Assembly (NCBI GenBank): GCA_003833135.1
Contig: QZLH01000175.1
Coordinates: 19,879 to 59,795, forward strand
Reading direction: 5' to 3'
Length of the DNA: 39,917 nt
From: Oehlia diaphana
Lineage: Eukaryota > Glomeromycota > Glomeromycetes > Glomerales > Glomeraceae
The notes below the pieces were generated by a model that was given only the letters and a program-made list of their open reading frames with translations, did no database searches and had not been told where the DNA came from. Position numbers and translations under genes: made by a program. The number at the start of each line of letters is the position of its first letter. Position 1 is the stretch's first letter. This document shows positions 20,831 through 34,100 of this stretch, piece after piece.

Positions 20831-23800
20831 TTAATGAATATTCTTTTCAGCTCGTTCTACAATGTCATTTAATAACCTGTACGCTTCGTCAATTCCTCTT
20901 TGTGATCCAGTCACGATCACAGTATCGTCGCCTTTGATTTTAGGTACCTCTATCTTGCATCCACTTTCAGTGCGAATACGAGTAATAGTTGCACCCCCTC
21001 GGCCAATAATATGACAATGATATTGTTGAGGGATAGTAATGTGTCCCGTATGAGTAAAGTTACTCTATTATAAAAACAAAATATGCGTTTATATTTTACG
21101 TATCTTTAACATTACAAGAAAAATCATTATATCTTACCGCCTCTTTTATTAACTCTCTGAGATATACTTCTGCTTTTTCGACTTGCGATTTTTCCCCTTT
21201 CAAATTCCAGGAAATATCACCTACTTCTTCGCCATAATTTTCAAAAATTTCATAATCTCTCTTTGACAGAGAACTTTCATTTTCAAGATCATTTTCCTTT
21301 ATTGAAGCTTCATCATTAAGTTTTATAAATTGCAAGTCATTTTTTTCAGGTGGTATTTCTTCACCATGATCAACAATGACATGAAATTCATTTCTCAGTT
21401 TTCTAATAGTAGAACCGTTCGCGAAAACTGCACAGTGAAATTTACGTGGTATATTCACGGTATGAACATACCTAATTCTAGATAAAATATCGACTTTAGC
21501 AGCTTCAATATTTTCCTCTTTGCCAATGATCTTTACTGCTTCCTCACTATTTTCAATTTCTTCAATAGAAATTTCCGCAATAGGAGTATCATGGTAAGAT
21601 CTTGAACCAGGAAATTGAATTTCAACATTAAAGCGAGATTGGATTTCTTTAAGCTGATTTGCATTACGACCGATGATTATTGGGTGCTGAGCCCGTGGTA
21701 TTTGAACTATACCAACTTTTAGGTTATTTTGTTCTTCAACTAATCTTTCTAACTCAAGTTTAACCTTTTCAACAAGTTCTTTATCTCCTTTAAGGATCAC
21801 CTCATCACTGTTATCACCAGGGCGAGGAAACTTTACAACACCGGCTTGACTACCTTTTTCTTCTGACCCGCTTACATTCGCAACAGTTTCGCGAATACGG
21901 CTTCCACCTGGGCCAATTAAATATTTATGATGTTGAGGGTCTATATGTATAGTAAGAGTAATCTGGTTTTCAAGTTCTTTTACGATATTAAGAATTTTTT
22001 CTTGAGCATTACAAATATCAGACTTTGTTCCATGGATAACAACATTCGCAACTTCTTGTTCTGAACCATCCTCCAAAATTTCTGGTCGACCTAGATCAAT
22101 GCGTGTAAAGGTATCAAATTTAATTTCTGTGATTCTAGAACCATTTTTACCAACAATATGTGGAAGATATTTAGCAGGAATTTTGAAGTTAATAGAATGG
22201 TCATGATCCTTTTCATAATCCAGTAATTCCAGTAATTCTGTTTTTGCATCATTTACTCCTTTCTTCCCGCCTTTTATAATAACTTCATCGGGTTTTTGGG
22301 CATAAATGTCTTCTTCACCTTCTCCATTAGCTTGGTTTGTTTTTGGAAAACGAATGTGTACTCCATATTTTTCTTCGAGACGTTTTACATAACGACCTTT
22401 TGCACCAATCAACGATTTATGGTATTCGGCAGGAACCTTTAAATGAATTACAGTAGCATCCTGCAATTTATCTATCAGATCTAAAATTTTTTCTTTTGCC
22501 TTTTCAACATTACTCTTCATTCCCATAATAGTAACTTTAACATTTTCACCCGGATTAGTTTTTTTTTCCTCTCCCTTGGCACCGCCTTCAATATCAATTT
22601 TAACACCTAAACTTTCCTTTAAACGATTCACATGTGCACCACCTTTACCAATTACGTGAGCAGAATACTGTGCAGGAAAGGTAAATTCCTCTGTATAAGA
22701 ATTCATGATCTAACATAATTGAGATTTGAGAATATAAGTCAAATATGAAAATATTTAACTCCTTGGTTATAAATTAATGATATTCATTACCTCAATGTGT
22801 TTAGCGTTGTCGACTACATTTTTAATTTCATTAACAACTCTCTCAACTTCATCAGTTGGGCCTTTAATTATAACAATATCATCAGAAATCGGCACGTTGA
22901 CAAGCTTTTTACCTTCAGCATTAGCAGAACGTTCTGCTGCACCAGTTCGAGAAGATCCAAACTTAACAGAAACGGGTGCATCATTTCCTCCGGTAATGTT
23001 GTTAAGTGTATTACCTTTTGGCCCAATAATATATCGATGAAAACGTACCGGAATAGTGAGAGTTTGTGTAGCAAAATCAGACTGGAAAAAAAAATTTTTA
23101 TCATTAATACTGTCAACAAAAGTAGCAAATACATTTTTATACCTACAGCATCTTGTCCTGCTTTGACCAATTCAGTTTTAGCCTTTTCTAAAACATCTTT
23201 GATATATGTTTCCTTTTTCTTCCTATCAGAAGGAATTTCCTCATCTTCTTTTCCTTCAAATACAATCAATATATCCGGACTTTCGTCTTTTTCGTCAGGA
23301 ACAATAATCTCAACGCCATATGTATCTTTAACTCGTTGGAGATTTTGTCCTTTACGACCAATTATATGTCGATGCAAATGAGGTTCAATAGTCGCAACGG
23401 CGAAATAATTTGGAGACTATAGAGAGTAAAATAATAAACTGACTAAATTCAAATAATCCTAATCATCATACTTTGTAATTCAATACAATATGTGATTAAT
23501 AGAAAACAAATAAGAATAAAATATATGTTTATATTAAATAACACTTACTAAACCTTTAACTATTTCACTGACTTCTTTTCGTGCATTTTCAACTTCTTCA
23601 AGAACCTTACCAACAAATTCCAAAACAACAGCTTTTTCTAAAGCTGGTCCTTTTGGTACAGTAATTTGAACTCCTGTGTCGCTTTCAATCTTTTTTAACT
23701 TGTTTCTGTTCCATAAATATTTCAATATATTTTTTGCATGTTCCAAAGGTTGATCAGTTTTGTGAATCTTGGTGATATCCAGGGTTTGAACTCGAATTGA

Positions 23801-25367
23801 GTTGGCCTTATCCATCACAATTTGAAGCGCTACAACAAGCTGGTTTTGTATTCCTCGAATCGTAACTTTTTCTGAAGGGTGAGACAATGGCGCGAGTTCT
23901 AAAGAACAACCGGTTTTTTCAAGAATTTCCTGAAGATTAGATCCTTTTGAACCAATGAGGTATTTATGTTGAGGTTTTGGAATGTTAACATCGAGTGTGG
24001 TAGTATTACTTTTCTAATTAGTGAAAGTAAAATGAAATAAAAGATAAAAATTAACAAGATAAATTACTTACAAAAACTTTGAATAATAAAATGTGAGTGA
24101 TAACATTATCTTACCAATCCTTCATAGATTCCTTCAATTTTATCCAACGCCTTCTTAACAGCCTCTTTTTCACCAGAAATACTAATAGCATCTTTGGAAG
24201 AACATTCGTAGCCTTCAGCTGATTCCGTAGAAAGAAAAGGAGGAATGTAGATTCTGGCACCAGTTTCGTTGCTAATTTGATTAATATGTGCGTTATGAGC
24301 ACCCGAAATAAGTGGATAATAGTGGTGCTCAATATGAGTAATTTTATGAACTCGCATGGTTACCTGTTAAAAAGTAAATATAAAGATGAATAAGAATAAT
24401 ATAAACCGAATTATTTATTGAACTAAATATTTACCCTGTTGTTTACGATGGCTTCAATTTTTTCTTTGGCTAAACTAATACCTTTCGCATCACCTTCTAT
24501 TTTAACGTCCATCATTTCTTCATCCTCATCATAATCAAGTTCAGATTTCTCTTCATTATGATTTTCTTGGCGAGGTGGAAGTTGAATTCTAGTACTAGTT
24601 TCATGCGTAATAGTTTGTAAAGTTACACCACGCGACCCAAGAATATAACGACGAGCAGAAATTGGGATTTGAATAACTTCTTCACTCTATAATAATAATT
24701 AAATTATCCATAAACCTTAATATATAGCACAATCCGAAAATAATACTAGAAAGATACTAACTTTAACGGCTAAATTATCTAATAAATCACGCTTAGCTCT
24801 CATGACATCTTCATGTTTTCCTTTAATTAAAAAAGTTGTGTTACCAGTTCTTTGTCCTGTCGAAACTTCAATATGAGTGTTAGTCCTATCTTTTACGCGT
24901 TTGACAACGTCAACGGTTGTAGTTTTATTACCGAATTCTTTCTTTTGCAACTGTTGAGAAGCAGGCAATTCGAGAAGTTCTGTTACAATGATTGGTTTTT
25001 TAATCACAGGGTTTACTTGACGATGAGACATCGCCACAGGTGCCATTGCTTCACTAGTTGCCGATTTTCGGTTTTCACCAACCGAGCCCAAAGTCATTTC
25101 TGAACGAACAGAAGCAGCACCAGATTTAACACCCCATGTTGAGGGTTTTGTAGCAGGAACAGATGATGCCGACAAAGAAGGGAAATTTGTATCATATAAA
25201 GAAGAAATCGAATCGATATGTTCGGCAGTGGTTGGTTGCTCGGTTTTAGTGATTTCCTTTTGAGAATTGGTTTCTTTTTCCTCATGAACTTTTAAGAGTT
25301 GCTGAGTAGCAATTGTATCTTGAGTTTCTGAAGTGTTGACAGTAACAATATGTTCAGAGGTCGACAT
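20831..25367 (-). CDS. SCP160: Multi-KH RNA-binding protein Scp160/vigilin
   Basis: Eight exons: 25367-24762, 24686-24435, 24363-24115, 24013-23549, 23416-23147, 23081-22791, 22709-21138, 21064-20831; 1312 residues (yeast Scp160 is 1222, human vigilin 1268). Every exon is a multiple of three, so all seven introns are phase 0. A low-complexity N-terminus is followed by about 14 KH domains. Canonical GxxG loops: GSRG, GSKG, GRKG, GPKG, GKGG, GAKG, GKNG, GPGG and, in the last exon, GRGG. Degenerate copies lack it (exon 1, SGAH in exon 3, the second KH of exon 4, GRNA and ANGS in exon 7). The last KH (CHIIGRGGATITRIRTESGC) is well preserved. The family binds polysomal mRNA at the ER, affects codon-dependent translation and is linked to ploidy control in yeast. 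I see no broken exon. Confidence 0.95.
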
Positions 25368-27152
25368 TGTGGAATAGAGTCAGTTTCGGGTTTGATCCGT
25401 TGTCCGGCGACCAGTTGATATAAACAGAGGTGAGGAGGGAGTGGCTTGTTTCCCGAAGCCAGCGTTGCAGGTTAAAGTGATCCAGAAGATAAATCCTTAC
25501 AATTGTTAAACTTTCTTAAGAAACTATGACACACTGGTAATTGCTGCCGAGATGATGAGAATACACTTACCAGTTATTTTTTTGAGTTGACTTTTGACAA
25601 TCTGATAAGTCTTGGGAAATTTTATTTTGGATCCACATCTATTCGCATGTGACTTTAATTGCCCAATTAAAATAGATCTGGACCCTCTATATATATCATG
25701 GGTCACAAAACCCTAACCCCTTGTGTAATAACCCCTAAAATTAAGATTTGAGGAGTAGATTCCCAGTCTACTTCTGTTGCCGACTTCTTATCACTTTCCT
25801 GTACAGAAAAGTATATAACTGTCCTCTGAAGATATCGATTTAGCCAAGTGGAGTTAGCAGAAAATCGTTATAGAAGAATTGTGAACTATCTTAATTATTA
25901 TTGTGATAGACTTTCTACATTAAGAATTATGGCATGTGAAGTACCTGTACTAGGAACATATATGAGGAATTTTAAATCGTTGATTAAGTTTGTTGGCGCA
26001 TTTTGTAGCTTTTACGTATATTTCTCTTCTTCTGAGTCAGAATCTAAAATCAATACACTTGAAGCGACTTTAAAAGGGTCAGTGATTTAGTTGATTTATA
26101 CAGCATGTTTCTCTTCATCTGTTCAATTATAATGGCTGTTTCGAATTATTCAACCATTAATTACTGTTTGGAATTCTCAGGGTTTGGAGACGCAACTACA
26201 ATTTTTAGTGCAAATAGTGCAAGTAGCTTGGTTTTTGTTCGACCAGTAGTATGTCTTAGGACGGACAATAGCCGGCACGTGGACAGCAAATATCGTTGGT
26301 CATCGAAGTTGACCACTCATCAAAAAGTAGCTCTTTAATTCCTTCACAAATAACCATCCAAATTCTAGTAAGTATTTAACCCTCGTTCAGATAATACTTT
26401 TTCACAATTTATTCACGGGTTCACATCTACATCAATTTGATTCTTGATGTTGGGCGTATTAGACACCAATTGAATATTCCTGCATGAAGATCCAAATGGC
26501 ATTCCCGTAGGATTTAGGATTTACTAATTGATTTGATTAGATCTGGATCTTCAAGTTTTGCACAAAGGAACTTATCTAAATATAAACGTTATTAAAGACT
26601 GAATAGGAAAATTTTTTTGTATCATAATTTATATTAAAATGCTTTGTAGTAAATAAATATATCTTTTTTATTAGACAAATTAATCTCTTATTGTAATATT
26701 CTCACTATAAATTTTAATTCCTAATTTAATAAAAAACATTTAAAACTTATCATTTATTTGCCAATTTAAAATGAAAATTTGTTTTTCATGACTGCAAAGG
26801 GTTGAACCCGACCCGGTGTGATGTTTTCTCTTCCTTTTTAATCTTTTAGAATATAAAAATTAATCGGGCAAAGATTCCTTTTACACCTTTTACATTTGGT
26901 ACTTTTGAATTTGCACGTGATTATTGTATTCTATTGTTCACCGATCATTGCCAGTATAGTTTAAAATCATTATTTAAGTCACGTGATGAAAATATTTATA
27001 TAATATGAAAGAAGAATTTCAAAGTAATTTTAGTAGCACTTTAGTTGAACAGAATTGAATGGAAAATTTTACGTTATTAAAAAAAATCACTTCCGAATTC
27101 AAAGCATTTCCACAAAATTGCTCGATACATAATTAAAGAAGATATAGGAAAT
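25368..27152. other. Divergent intergenic region between SCP160 and SPT7
   Basis: About 1.8 kb holds both promoters. The part at 25840-26340 is less AT-rich and contains two plus-strand open stretches of about 80 codons each (25848-26090 and 26105-26338) without recognisable motifs; I do not call them genes. CACGTGA occurs at 26914-26920 and TCACGTGATGA at 26979-26989, the latter about 170 bp upstream of the SPT7 start. The region 26340-26880 is AT-rich with nothing recognisable. Confidence 0.5.
26980..26985. promoter_or_regulatory. CACGTG E-box upstream of SPT7
   Basis: The hexamer sits in GTCACGTGATGA, about 170 bp upstream of the SPT7 start, with a second CACGTGA about 65 bp further left. 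It has the same core as the sites near HAT1 and at 36882. It is a candidate bHLH site; function is inferred only. Confidence 0.4.
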
Positions 27153-30100
27153 ATGGATATCCAAGAACAAGCTTCAAGTTCGAAGATAAGCGGGTTGGTA
27201 AGTTTCTCTCAAATTAACAAGTGAGCATTTTTTTCTTGTATCAAAAGGTCTCTAATTTGTTACGTCTATATAGCAATTCTTGAAAGCTGACCCCAAGATG
27301 CGCGTAAGTATTTTGACATAATATCTAGGACTCTCATGTTTAGTTTGATGTTTAATTTGCGTTTCCAATTCAGTATCTGGTGGAAGCTATCGAGAAAAAT
27401 CGAGGTGCAAGTAAAATGTTGGATGAAGAGATAGTCAATACTTTAACCGAAGTTAGAAGTTTGGGTTCGAAATATGTATGATTCTAATTTTATTGTTATT
27501 TTTTGGCTATATAAAATTATAATACATTAGTATTCGCTAATTTTAATTTTAATAAACTTCTTTAGGCCGACCCGAATTATGTAGGCCGCGCAGAACTATA
27601 TGAAGCAATAGAAAGCGTTTTAAACGCTCTGAAGGCATATTCGGTAAATGTGATTTTAATTAATGAGACTAAAATAAACACATGAAATTAATTTCATTAT
27701 ATTTTGTGAATCAATATAGGAATACTCGTCGCCATTTCTTAAAAAGGTTGCAGCTAAAGAGGCTCCTGACTACTATAAAAGTAAATATTTTTTGCATTCT
27801 TAGTTTATCGTTCATTAATTGTTAATTGATTCTTTTTTATTCGTAGTAATCAAACGTCCGATGGATCTAAGCCAAGTGACAAAAAACTTTAAGAATGGGC
27901 AATATAACTCCAAGAAAGAATTTGCTGACGATCTTTTACTGATTTATAGTAACTGCCTCACATACAACACAGATCCGGTATATATTTTTTTACTTTAGTA
28001 ATCTTACCCTTTTTTTGATTAATTTTCTTTTCTATGTTTCAGGATAATTACTTTAGGAAATGTGCTATTGCGATGAGGGCAAAAACTGATGAATTACTTG
28101 AGAACGTTCCTGAAATTGTCGTCAAGACTCGGGAGCAGTACAACGAAGAAATGAAAAGAAAGACAGAAGAAGAAATGATGAAAAGAGCCGCTGCCGATGC
28201 TGTCGCTATTACTGCCCAAGTGGAGCAAGAAATCGCCGCTGAAGAAAGGGGTGATTACCTCTGGATAATTATTAAATCATATTTATAAGTGCGTATCGTT
28301 AAACGACTTATTTTCATACTTAATATAGAACCCGAGATGATAGAGCAACCACAACCGATTCAAGAACAAACCTCAATTGAGACTCCACAAATACCTGTTG
28401 TCTTATCTAATGATATGGATGATGATGAGTGTGATAAGGAATTACAAGAAATACTAAAAGGTTTGGATACTCCTTTCTTGCCGGAGTTGTGGGATCCAGA
28501 AATCGATAATCCGGATCGTGATAGGTTGTTTGATTCCGAGTACTGGAAAGAGTAAGTAAATATTGTATATGCATATGCATGAATATATTTGTTTTAACGT
28601 ATGTAATTACATAGACAAGAGGCAAAAAGACCAACGCTTGACCAATATCCGCAGCTCCAATTTTCGAACCGTGGTACTGCCGCGATGATCGAGCGTAATA
28701 TAGAGACACTTAAACAAACGCGTCTCCTTCATGCAAAGCTGTTGGCGGCAAAACACAACTTGCCGGTATGTTTAATTGGTTGTTAATTCCGATTAAATGA
28801 AAATGGTTTAATATTTTTTTCTTTGCAATTTAGCTTGGTCATTTCGGCGTGAACGAAGCTGCGACAACCGAAAACAAGACAACCGAGGGTCAACCACAAG
28901 TAGATCCGAAAGACTTGCCACCACTTGTGATGAACCGCGATGCTGGATTTGCATGCTTGCAACGGGTTGTCGTGAAGCTGCTACAGCACGCAGGTTTTGA
29001 AAGTACATTAAGCACGCTATTTTTTATTTTTATTTATATATAAAATTGTTAATCACACTGACCATAACCATTATTTCTTTAGGTGGTTCTTCAATGGCTG
29101 TTAATATATTAACCGAAGTTGCTCAGGATTATTTACTAAACCTTGGAAAAACAATGAGGGCGTACATGGATGATGTCTTCAACAAAAAGACTCCCGAAGT
29201 AAATTAATATTTTATATTTTGTTTCTGGCTTATTAGCTATTTGTTATAAGCTCGTACTTATCTTTGATTTTAAAAAGGAAATTATTAAAAAGACCTTGTA
29301 CGAGAATGGTGTACCAACCGTTAAAGATATTGAATCATACGTTCGAGATGATATTGAACGATATGGCACTAAACTAAGAGATATACAACGTCGCCTAGAG
29401 ATTGCGTACAAAGAATCGCTGAGTGTAAGTAATATAGATACTTGATAATAATTTGCATTGCGTAACTAATTTTTTTTTTTTGCCATGGTATTAATTTTTC
29501 ATTTATAATAGCAACCCGATAATACCGGAACTGACAATGAAGATTTGCCAGAAAATGAGGATGTATTTATGACTGGCAGTTTAGGTGATGGGATTGAATT
29601 AGGAGATGATTTCTTTGGTTTAAAAGAACTTGGTCTAGGAAATCTTTCAGTTCCTACTAAATTATTGCTGGGGTCTAGTAAAATTAAACCTGTTCAGAAG
29701 AAGGCACAGGAACCAAACCAAAGAAGTAGGTCAGAACAAGAGAAGAAGGTTTTCTTACTATTATTAATTAATTATTTTAAATGTACAGAATCCCGGTATG
29801 CTAATCCACCGCCATTCGCTCCCATTGATCCTGAAAAAGTAATCGGGTTGCTTACTGAGTATTTTCGCAACCGATTGGAAGAGCAGAATGGCAAATTAGT
29901 AGATGTAAGTAACTATCTATTTAGTTCTCTAGTCATTGAATAAAATTTTTGAAAGTTTAAATTTAATTATTAGGATGACGGCTTGCCACAGAAACAAAGA
30001 AACCATAGACCAAAAGTTCCTCCGACTGGTAAGATTCCTCCACAACCCAAGAGACAACCACCTAAGACTGCAGCCCAAAATGCAGCTGCTCTTGCAGAGA

Positions 30101-30624
30101 AGAAGCGCAAGAGAGAGAAAGATGCTGCCGCATTAGTGGAGAAAGAAAATGCTAAACGCATCAAGATGGAAGAAAAAGCAAGAGAAAAGCAAGAAAGGGA
30201 AGAGCAAAAGCGTATAAAACAAGAACAGCGCGATGCAAAGAAAAAGGCCGATGCAGAAGAAAAAAGACTGAAGAAAGCACAATTAGAAGCAGAAAAAAGA
30301 CAAAGGAAGCTTGCTGAAGCAGCTCAAAAGGAAGCAAAAAAAGCAACTGAAAAGAAAGAGACAAAGAAAAAGAAGCCTACAGCCTCTAAAGTGAACAGAG
30401 TTTCTACTGCTATAGGTTCACAAGCAAGAGGTGGTGCTACTTCAAGCTCAAGTACAATTACTGGATCATCCTCAGCTGGATCTAAGAAGAGTCTAGATCA
30501 AATCGATGATCGCGATTCCGAAGATGTTCCACTTGCTGTTAGGAAGAAAACTAGAACCAAAGAAGCTGCAGCAAGTAGTAACGCACGTGGTAACGGACGT
30601 AGTAATAGTAGACCGCCAATGTAG
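27153..30624 (+). CDS. SPT7: SAGA subunit Spt7-like: bromodomain plus histone fold
   Basis: Fifteen exons: 27153-27197, 27274-27303, 27374-27475, 27566-27643, 27720-27780, 27847-27977, 28043-28250, 28329-28551, 28615-28765, 28834-29002, 29083-29198, 29278-29424, 29512-29725, 29789-29904, 29974-30624; 813 residues. The bromodomain is at about 86-165: YSSPFLKKVAAKEAPDYYKI, KRPMDLSQVTKNF, then the acetyl-lysine-binding Asn in CLTYNTDP. A conserved linker (RGTAAMIERNIETLKQTRLL) leads to a histone-fold segment at about 374-430 (CLQRVVVKLLQHAGFES, then AVNILTEVAQDYLLNLGKTM). The C-terminus is a long Lys/Glu/Ala coiled coil and a basic tail. In yeast, Spt7 scaffolds SAGA and pairs with Taf10 through its histone fold. 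The intron at 29726-29788 is a multiple of three without stops, so its removal is argued, not proven. Other bromodomain proteins are less likely because of the histone fold. Confidence 0.87.
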
Positions 30625-31126
30625 ATTTGTTACAAATATTTGTGCAAAATATTATGTAATTTGTCTTTTATAGTTGTAAATATTGGTAAAGTTTCGCCAC
30701 ACCGGGGGCTCATTCGTCTCGAAAAATTGTCAAAATTGACGAAGAAATTATAAATAACTTTACTTGGGATATTGAGAAAATTTGGCCAACTCAATGCAAA
30801 GACCAGCAATAAAATAAAAAAAAAAAAAGCCCCGGCGTCTTCAGTATACTATCCATAAACACGACTATGAGATACAAATCTGGTATATAGTCTATGCTAT
30901 TTTGTATGTATAGTGATAGAACTACAATATTGCAAAATTTAAAAGTTAAAGACATTTATTACATAAACAATAGTTGTTCACAATTTTATTTATTTATAAA
31001 CGAATGATTTAAAATAAAATTACATATAATATATAATATATTTTCTCTGATTTTATTTACAAAAGTTGAAATGCGAAATTTAATTAAATATTACCCCTTC
31101 TTTTTTTCTTATTATTTTTGAAATTT
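30625..31126. other. Convergent 3' region of SPT7 and SCAP
   Basis: About 500 bases between two stops. ACACCGGGGGCT (about 30700) and AGCCCCGGCGTC (about 30829) form an imperfect GC-rich inverted pair around a 120-base segment that ends in a poly-A-like run (AATAAAATAAAAAAAAAAAA). This could be a small inserted element or the shared terminator region. No gene is seen. Confidence 0.4.
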
Positions 31127-34100
31127 TTAAATGTCTAAATCACCGTCACCAATTTCGTAATTGTCCGAATATTCAAATAAAACTACTTTAACAAAATTAC
31201 CATACGCAACTGCTACACCATCTTCACCAATTTTAACTACTTGTTTAACGTGAGCAAAGGGTAAAAATTCGTTCGTTTCATTTTCTTCATCTAACAGTGA
31301 TAATTGTCTTTCATCTGGATATACTCGATGTAATGCACTACGTCTTCTTTGACTACTTTGTCGATAATCAACTACTTGACCTTGTATAGCTTCTTCATGA
31401 TGATGATCGATATGTGAATGATTATGGTTATGTATATTCGAAGGTAACGACGACATTGGGAATGTAGGTCCAAAATTTGATCCTACAACATTATTGCTAT
31501 TATTAGTTAATATATTTCTTCTCCTCCTAACAAATCCTTTTAATTCTCCCGCACTTTCTTTATCTCTTTGTTTCTTAACTACTTGGAGAGCCACTTTTTT
31601 CTTTTTTAACTGTTCCTCAGTAAGTAAATCTTCTTCATTAACTAAAGGAATAGTCTGTACTGATAATTCGGCTACATAACTTTCATCATCAGACTTTTCT
31701 TGATCATCTTGTGCAGAATCAATTACTTTTGGATCATTAATTTCCAACATCCACACTTCCCATTCTCCTTCTGCTCCATGACACCTAGGAACATGTTTCG
31801 ACCCTGAGAGACGTTTAGCTTTTCTTACACCAACTATATTTTCCTTTATAAATACAATTGCTGACCCTCCAGGCTGACTAACTCTTCCAATAAATTTAGG
31901 AAAATAGGATATAACACCGTCCCATTTAGCTACATCTTTTTGTTGAAGGCGTCCAGCAGGTCCATTTTTTGAATTATTCCGTAATGCAACACAGGAACAA
32001 TCCATAACATTCCTTACTAATTGCCATACGTGTACTTTTTCATCTACCGAAGAAGTAACTATTGAAAAACCTCCATATTCTGTATTACCGCAAGGGCAAC
32101 TTTCCTGTTTAAGTAAATTAATTATTATACTTGTAATTGCATCTTGATGCGATAGTTCATCATCATCAAAATCATCATCGTAATCATCTGTATCTTCAAT
32201 TTCTTCATCTTCATAATCGTCAGAATCACAGTCATATGAACCTGAAAATGACCTATTACTATAATTTAATTTCTGTTGCCGAATTAACAATTTTCTTTGT
32301 AATAATAATTGTTCCTTTTCCTTTTGACTTAATGTCGTACCTCGACTTAATGAATTTATAGGTTTACCAGTAAAATAATCATATACTCTTATACCTCCAT
32401 CTGCTGTACCTGTAATAACAATCCCGTAGGTACTGTTCTCAGTTTTTACTACCTTAGCAGCTATACAAGTAATAGCATTTCCTGTTTCACCGGGTATCGT
32501 GTAAGTTGACTTCCATCTACTCTTACGAAGTTCATTAAGGTCAGTAGAAGATTCATTTTCGGAATAATAACTCGTTCGAATCCAACATTTAACCGATCCA
32601 TCACGTGCACCCGTGAAAGCACATAGATCATCCTGGTTATAATCCAACTCACCATCGTCGACAACACAAAGATAACTAATGCCACCTTTTTGATTAGTAG
32701 CTATAGTATGAACAATCAGACCCGAAACTAAATCCCATTCTCGAAAATAACCATTGCGATAAGTTGCGAGAAGCATAGATGGAGCTTGCTGTGTTGATGC
32801 TGGTTTGACCGAGAAATTCATACATCCTTTTTCATAAGTTGGTGTCTGTGGTATTGAAGAGGAAGAAGTTGGAACAACGAATTGTAAACATGTGACACGT
32901 TCTTTCGCTGTATATACATTCACTGAGGACACAACCGATTCTACGTCTTCAACGGTGTCCTTTAAAATAAATGTAGCTTGTCCAGAATCAATATCCCAAA
33001 CTCTTACAACACCGTCTTCAAATCCCGCAGCAGCCAATTCGATCTTCTCACTCATACACATAGCTCTAACAGGCCATGATATACATTTCTTCATTCCTCC
33101 AGTGATGCCACATTTACATGAATCACATTTACGCATGTATCTCTCTAGTTTTTTCAGTGAAACTCCTCGTCTACCATCCCATGAAGTAATATGCTTGTCT
33201 TTGGCAGTAGTAATAATCATGCCATTAGGATTGGCGCAAAGTAAGCTAACATCAGCAGAATGACGTCCGCGTAATGTAACAACTCGAGGTGTGGTCATAA
33301 ATGAGGAATTTCTAGAGGAAGGAGCCGGCAAAGAAATCTTATTTTCATTATCATTTCTAGATGCTGTACCCTTACCGATTTGGTCCGAAGGCACCAAAAA
33401 GCTCACCAAATATGAAATTGCAAAAATAATTACAAATGCAGGAATTATAATAATTTTTAAATACAAGACAACCTTTTTAATTATGGATCTAACAGATAAT
33501 TTCGTTCCAGCTATTTCCAATAATAATGGGAATGGTTCTGATGATTTCGTCGACTCTGTTAGATTATTTTTCTGGTCTAGTGTCCACAAAAGTGTGAGTT
33601 TCCTTGGATGTCTTATTTCAAAATATTGATTCGTCTTTTTCGGGTTTACAACATTCCAGAAAGCCTCAGCATCAGTAGCGGTTGAGGTTTCATAAAAAGT
33701 ATTTGTGATGGAAATTTTGTCGACAGTATTTTTATTCGCGAGTGAATCACTAAAAGCACTCTTAAACGATGGTAAAAGGCTTGAAAAATCTCCGCTTGCT
33801 TGGTACATAAATGTCGTCATTGAAATAGCAATCTAGGAAGATAATAAATTGTCTTTCTTTTTAACTTATTTCATATTATAAATTTGAATTCAATTATCAT
33901 TAGCTTACCATCAAGTAAATAAACAAACTCCCATTGCTAACATTATTGGAAAAATTTGTTCCAACTTTTACTCCATTGATCAATTTGGGGTTATGATTAT
34001 TAAGAGTTTTTTTAGGATTCAATGGTATGCCAACTCGTCGATTATACAAATCAGAAATCTATATAAACAAAAAAGACCAATGACATATATAAATAACATC

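Noticed and set aside
22777..23381. Plus-strand open frames opposite SCP160 exons 5 and 6
   Set aside because: Antisense shadows of well-supported KH exons; no independent features.
25848..26338. Two plus-strand open stretches of about 80 codons in the SCP160/SPT7 spacer
   Set aside because: They are less AT-rich than their surroundings, but have no recognisable domain and no splice structure I could support. Left as intergenic.
26800..26815. GGGTTGAACCC resembling a tRNA B box on the minus strand
   Set aside because: No matching T-stem, A box or acceptor stem could be folded around it; the same holds for GTTTCGAAC near 8204. No tRNA gene is called in the window.
29749..29788. 40-nt intron with GTTTTC donor in SPT7
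   Set aside because: Removing it shifts the frame and destroys the following conserved-looking NPPPFAPIDPEKVIGLL segment; the 63-nt intron from 29726 keeps the frame and has a better donor.
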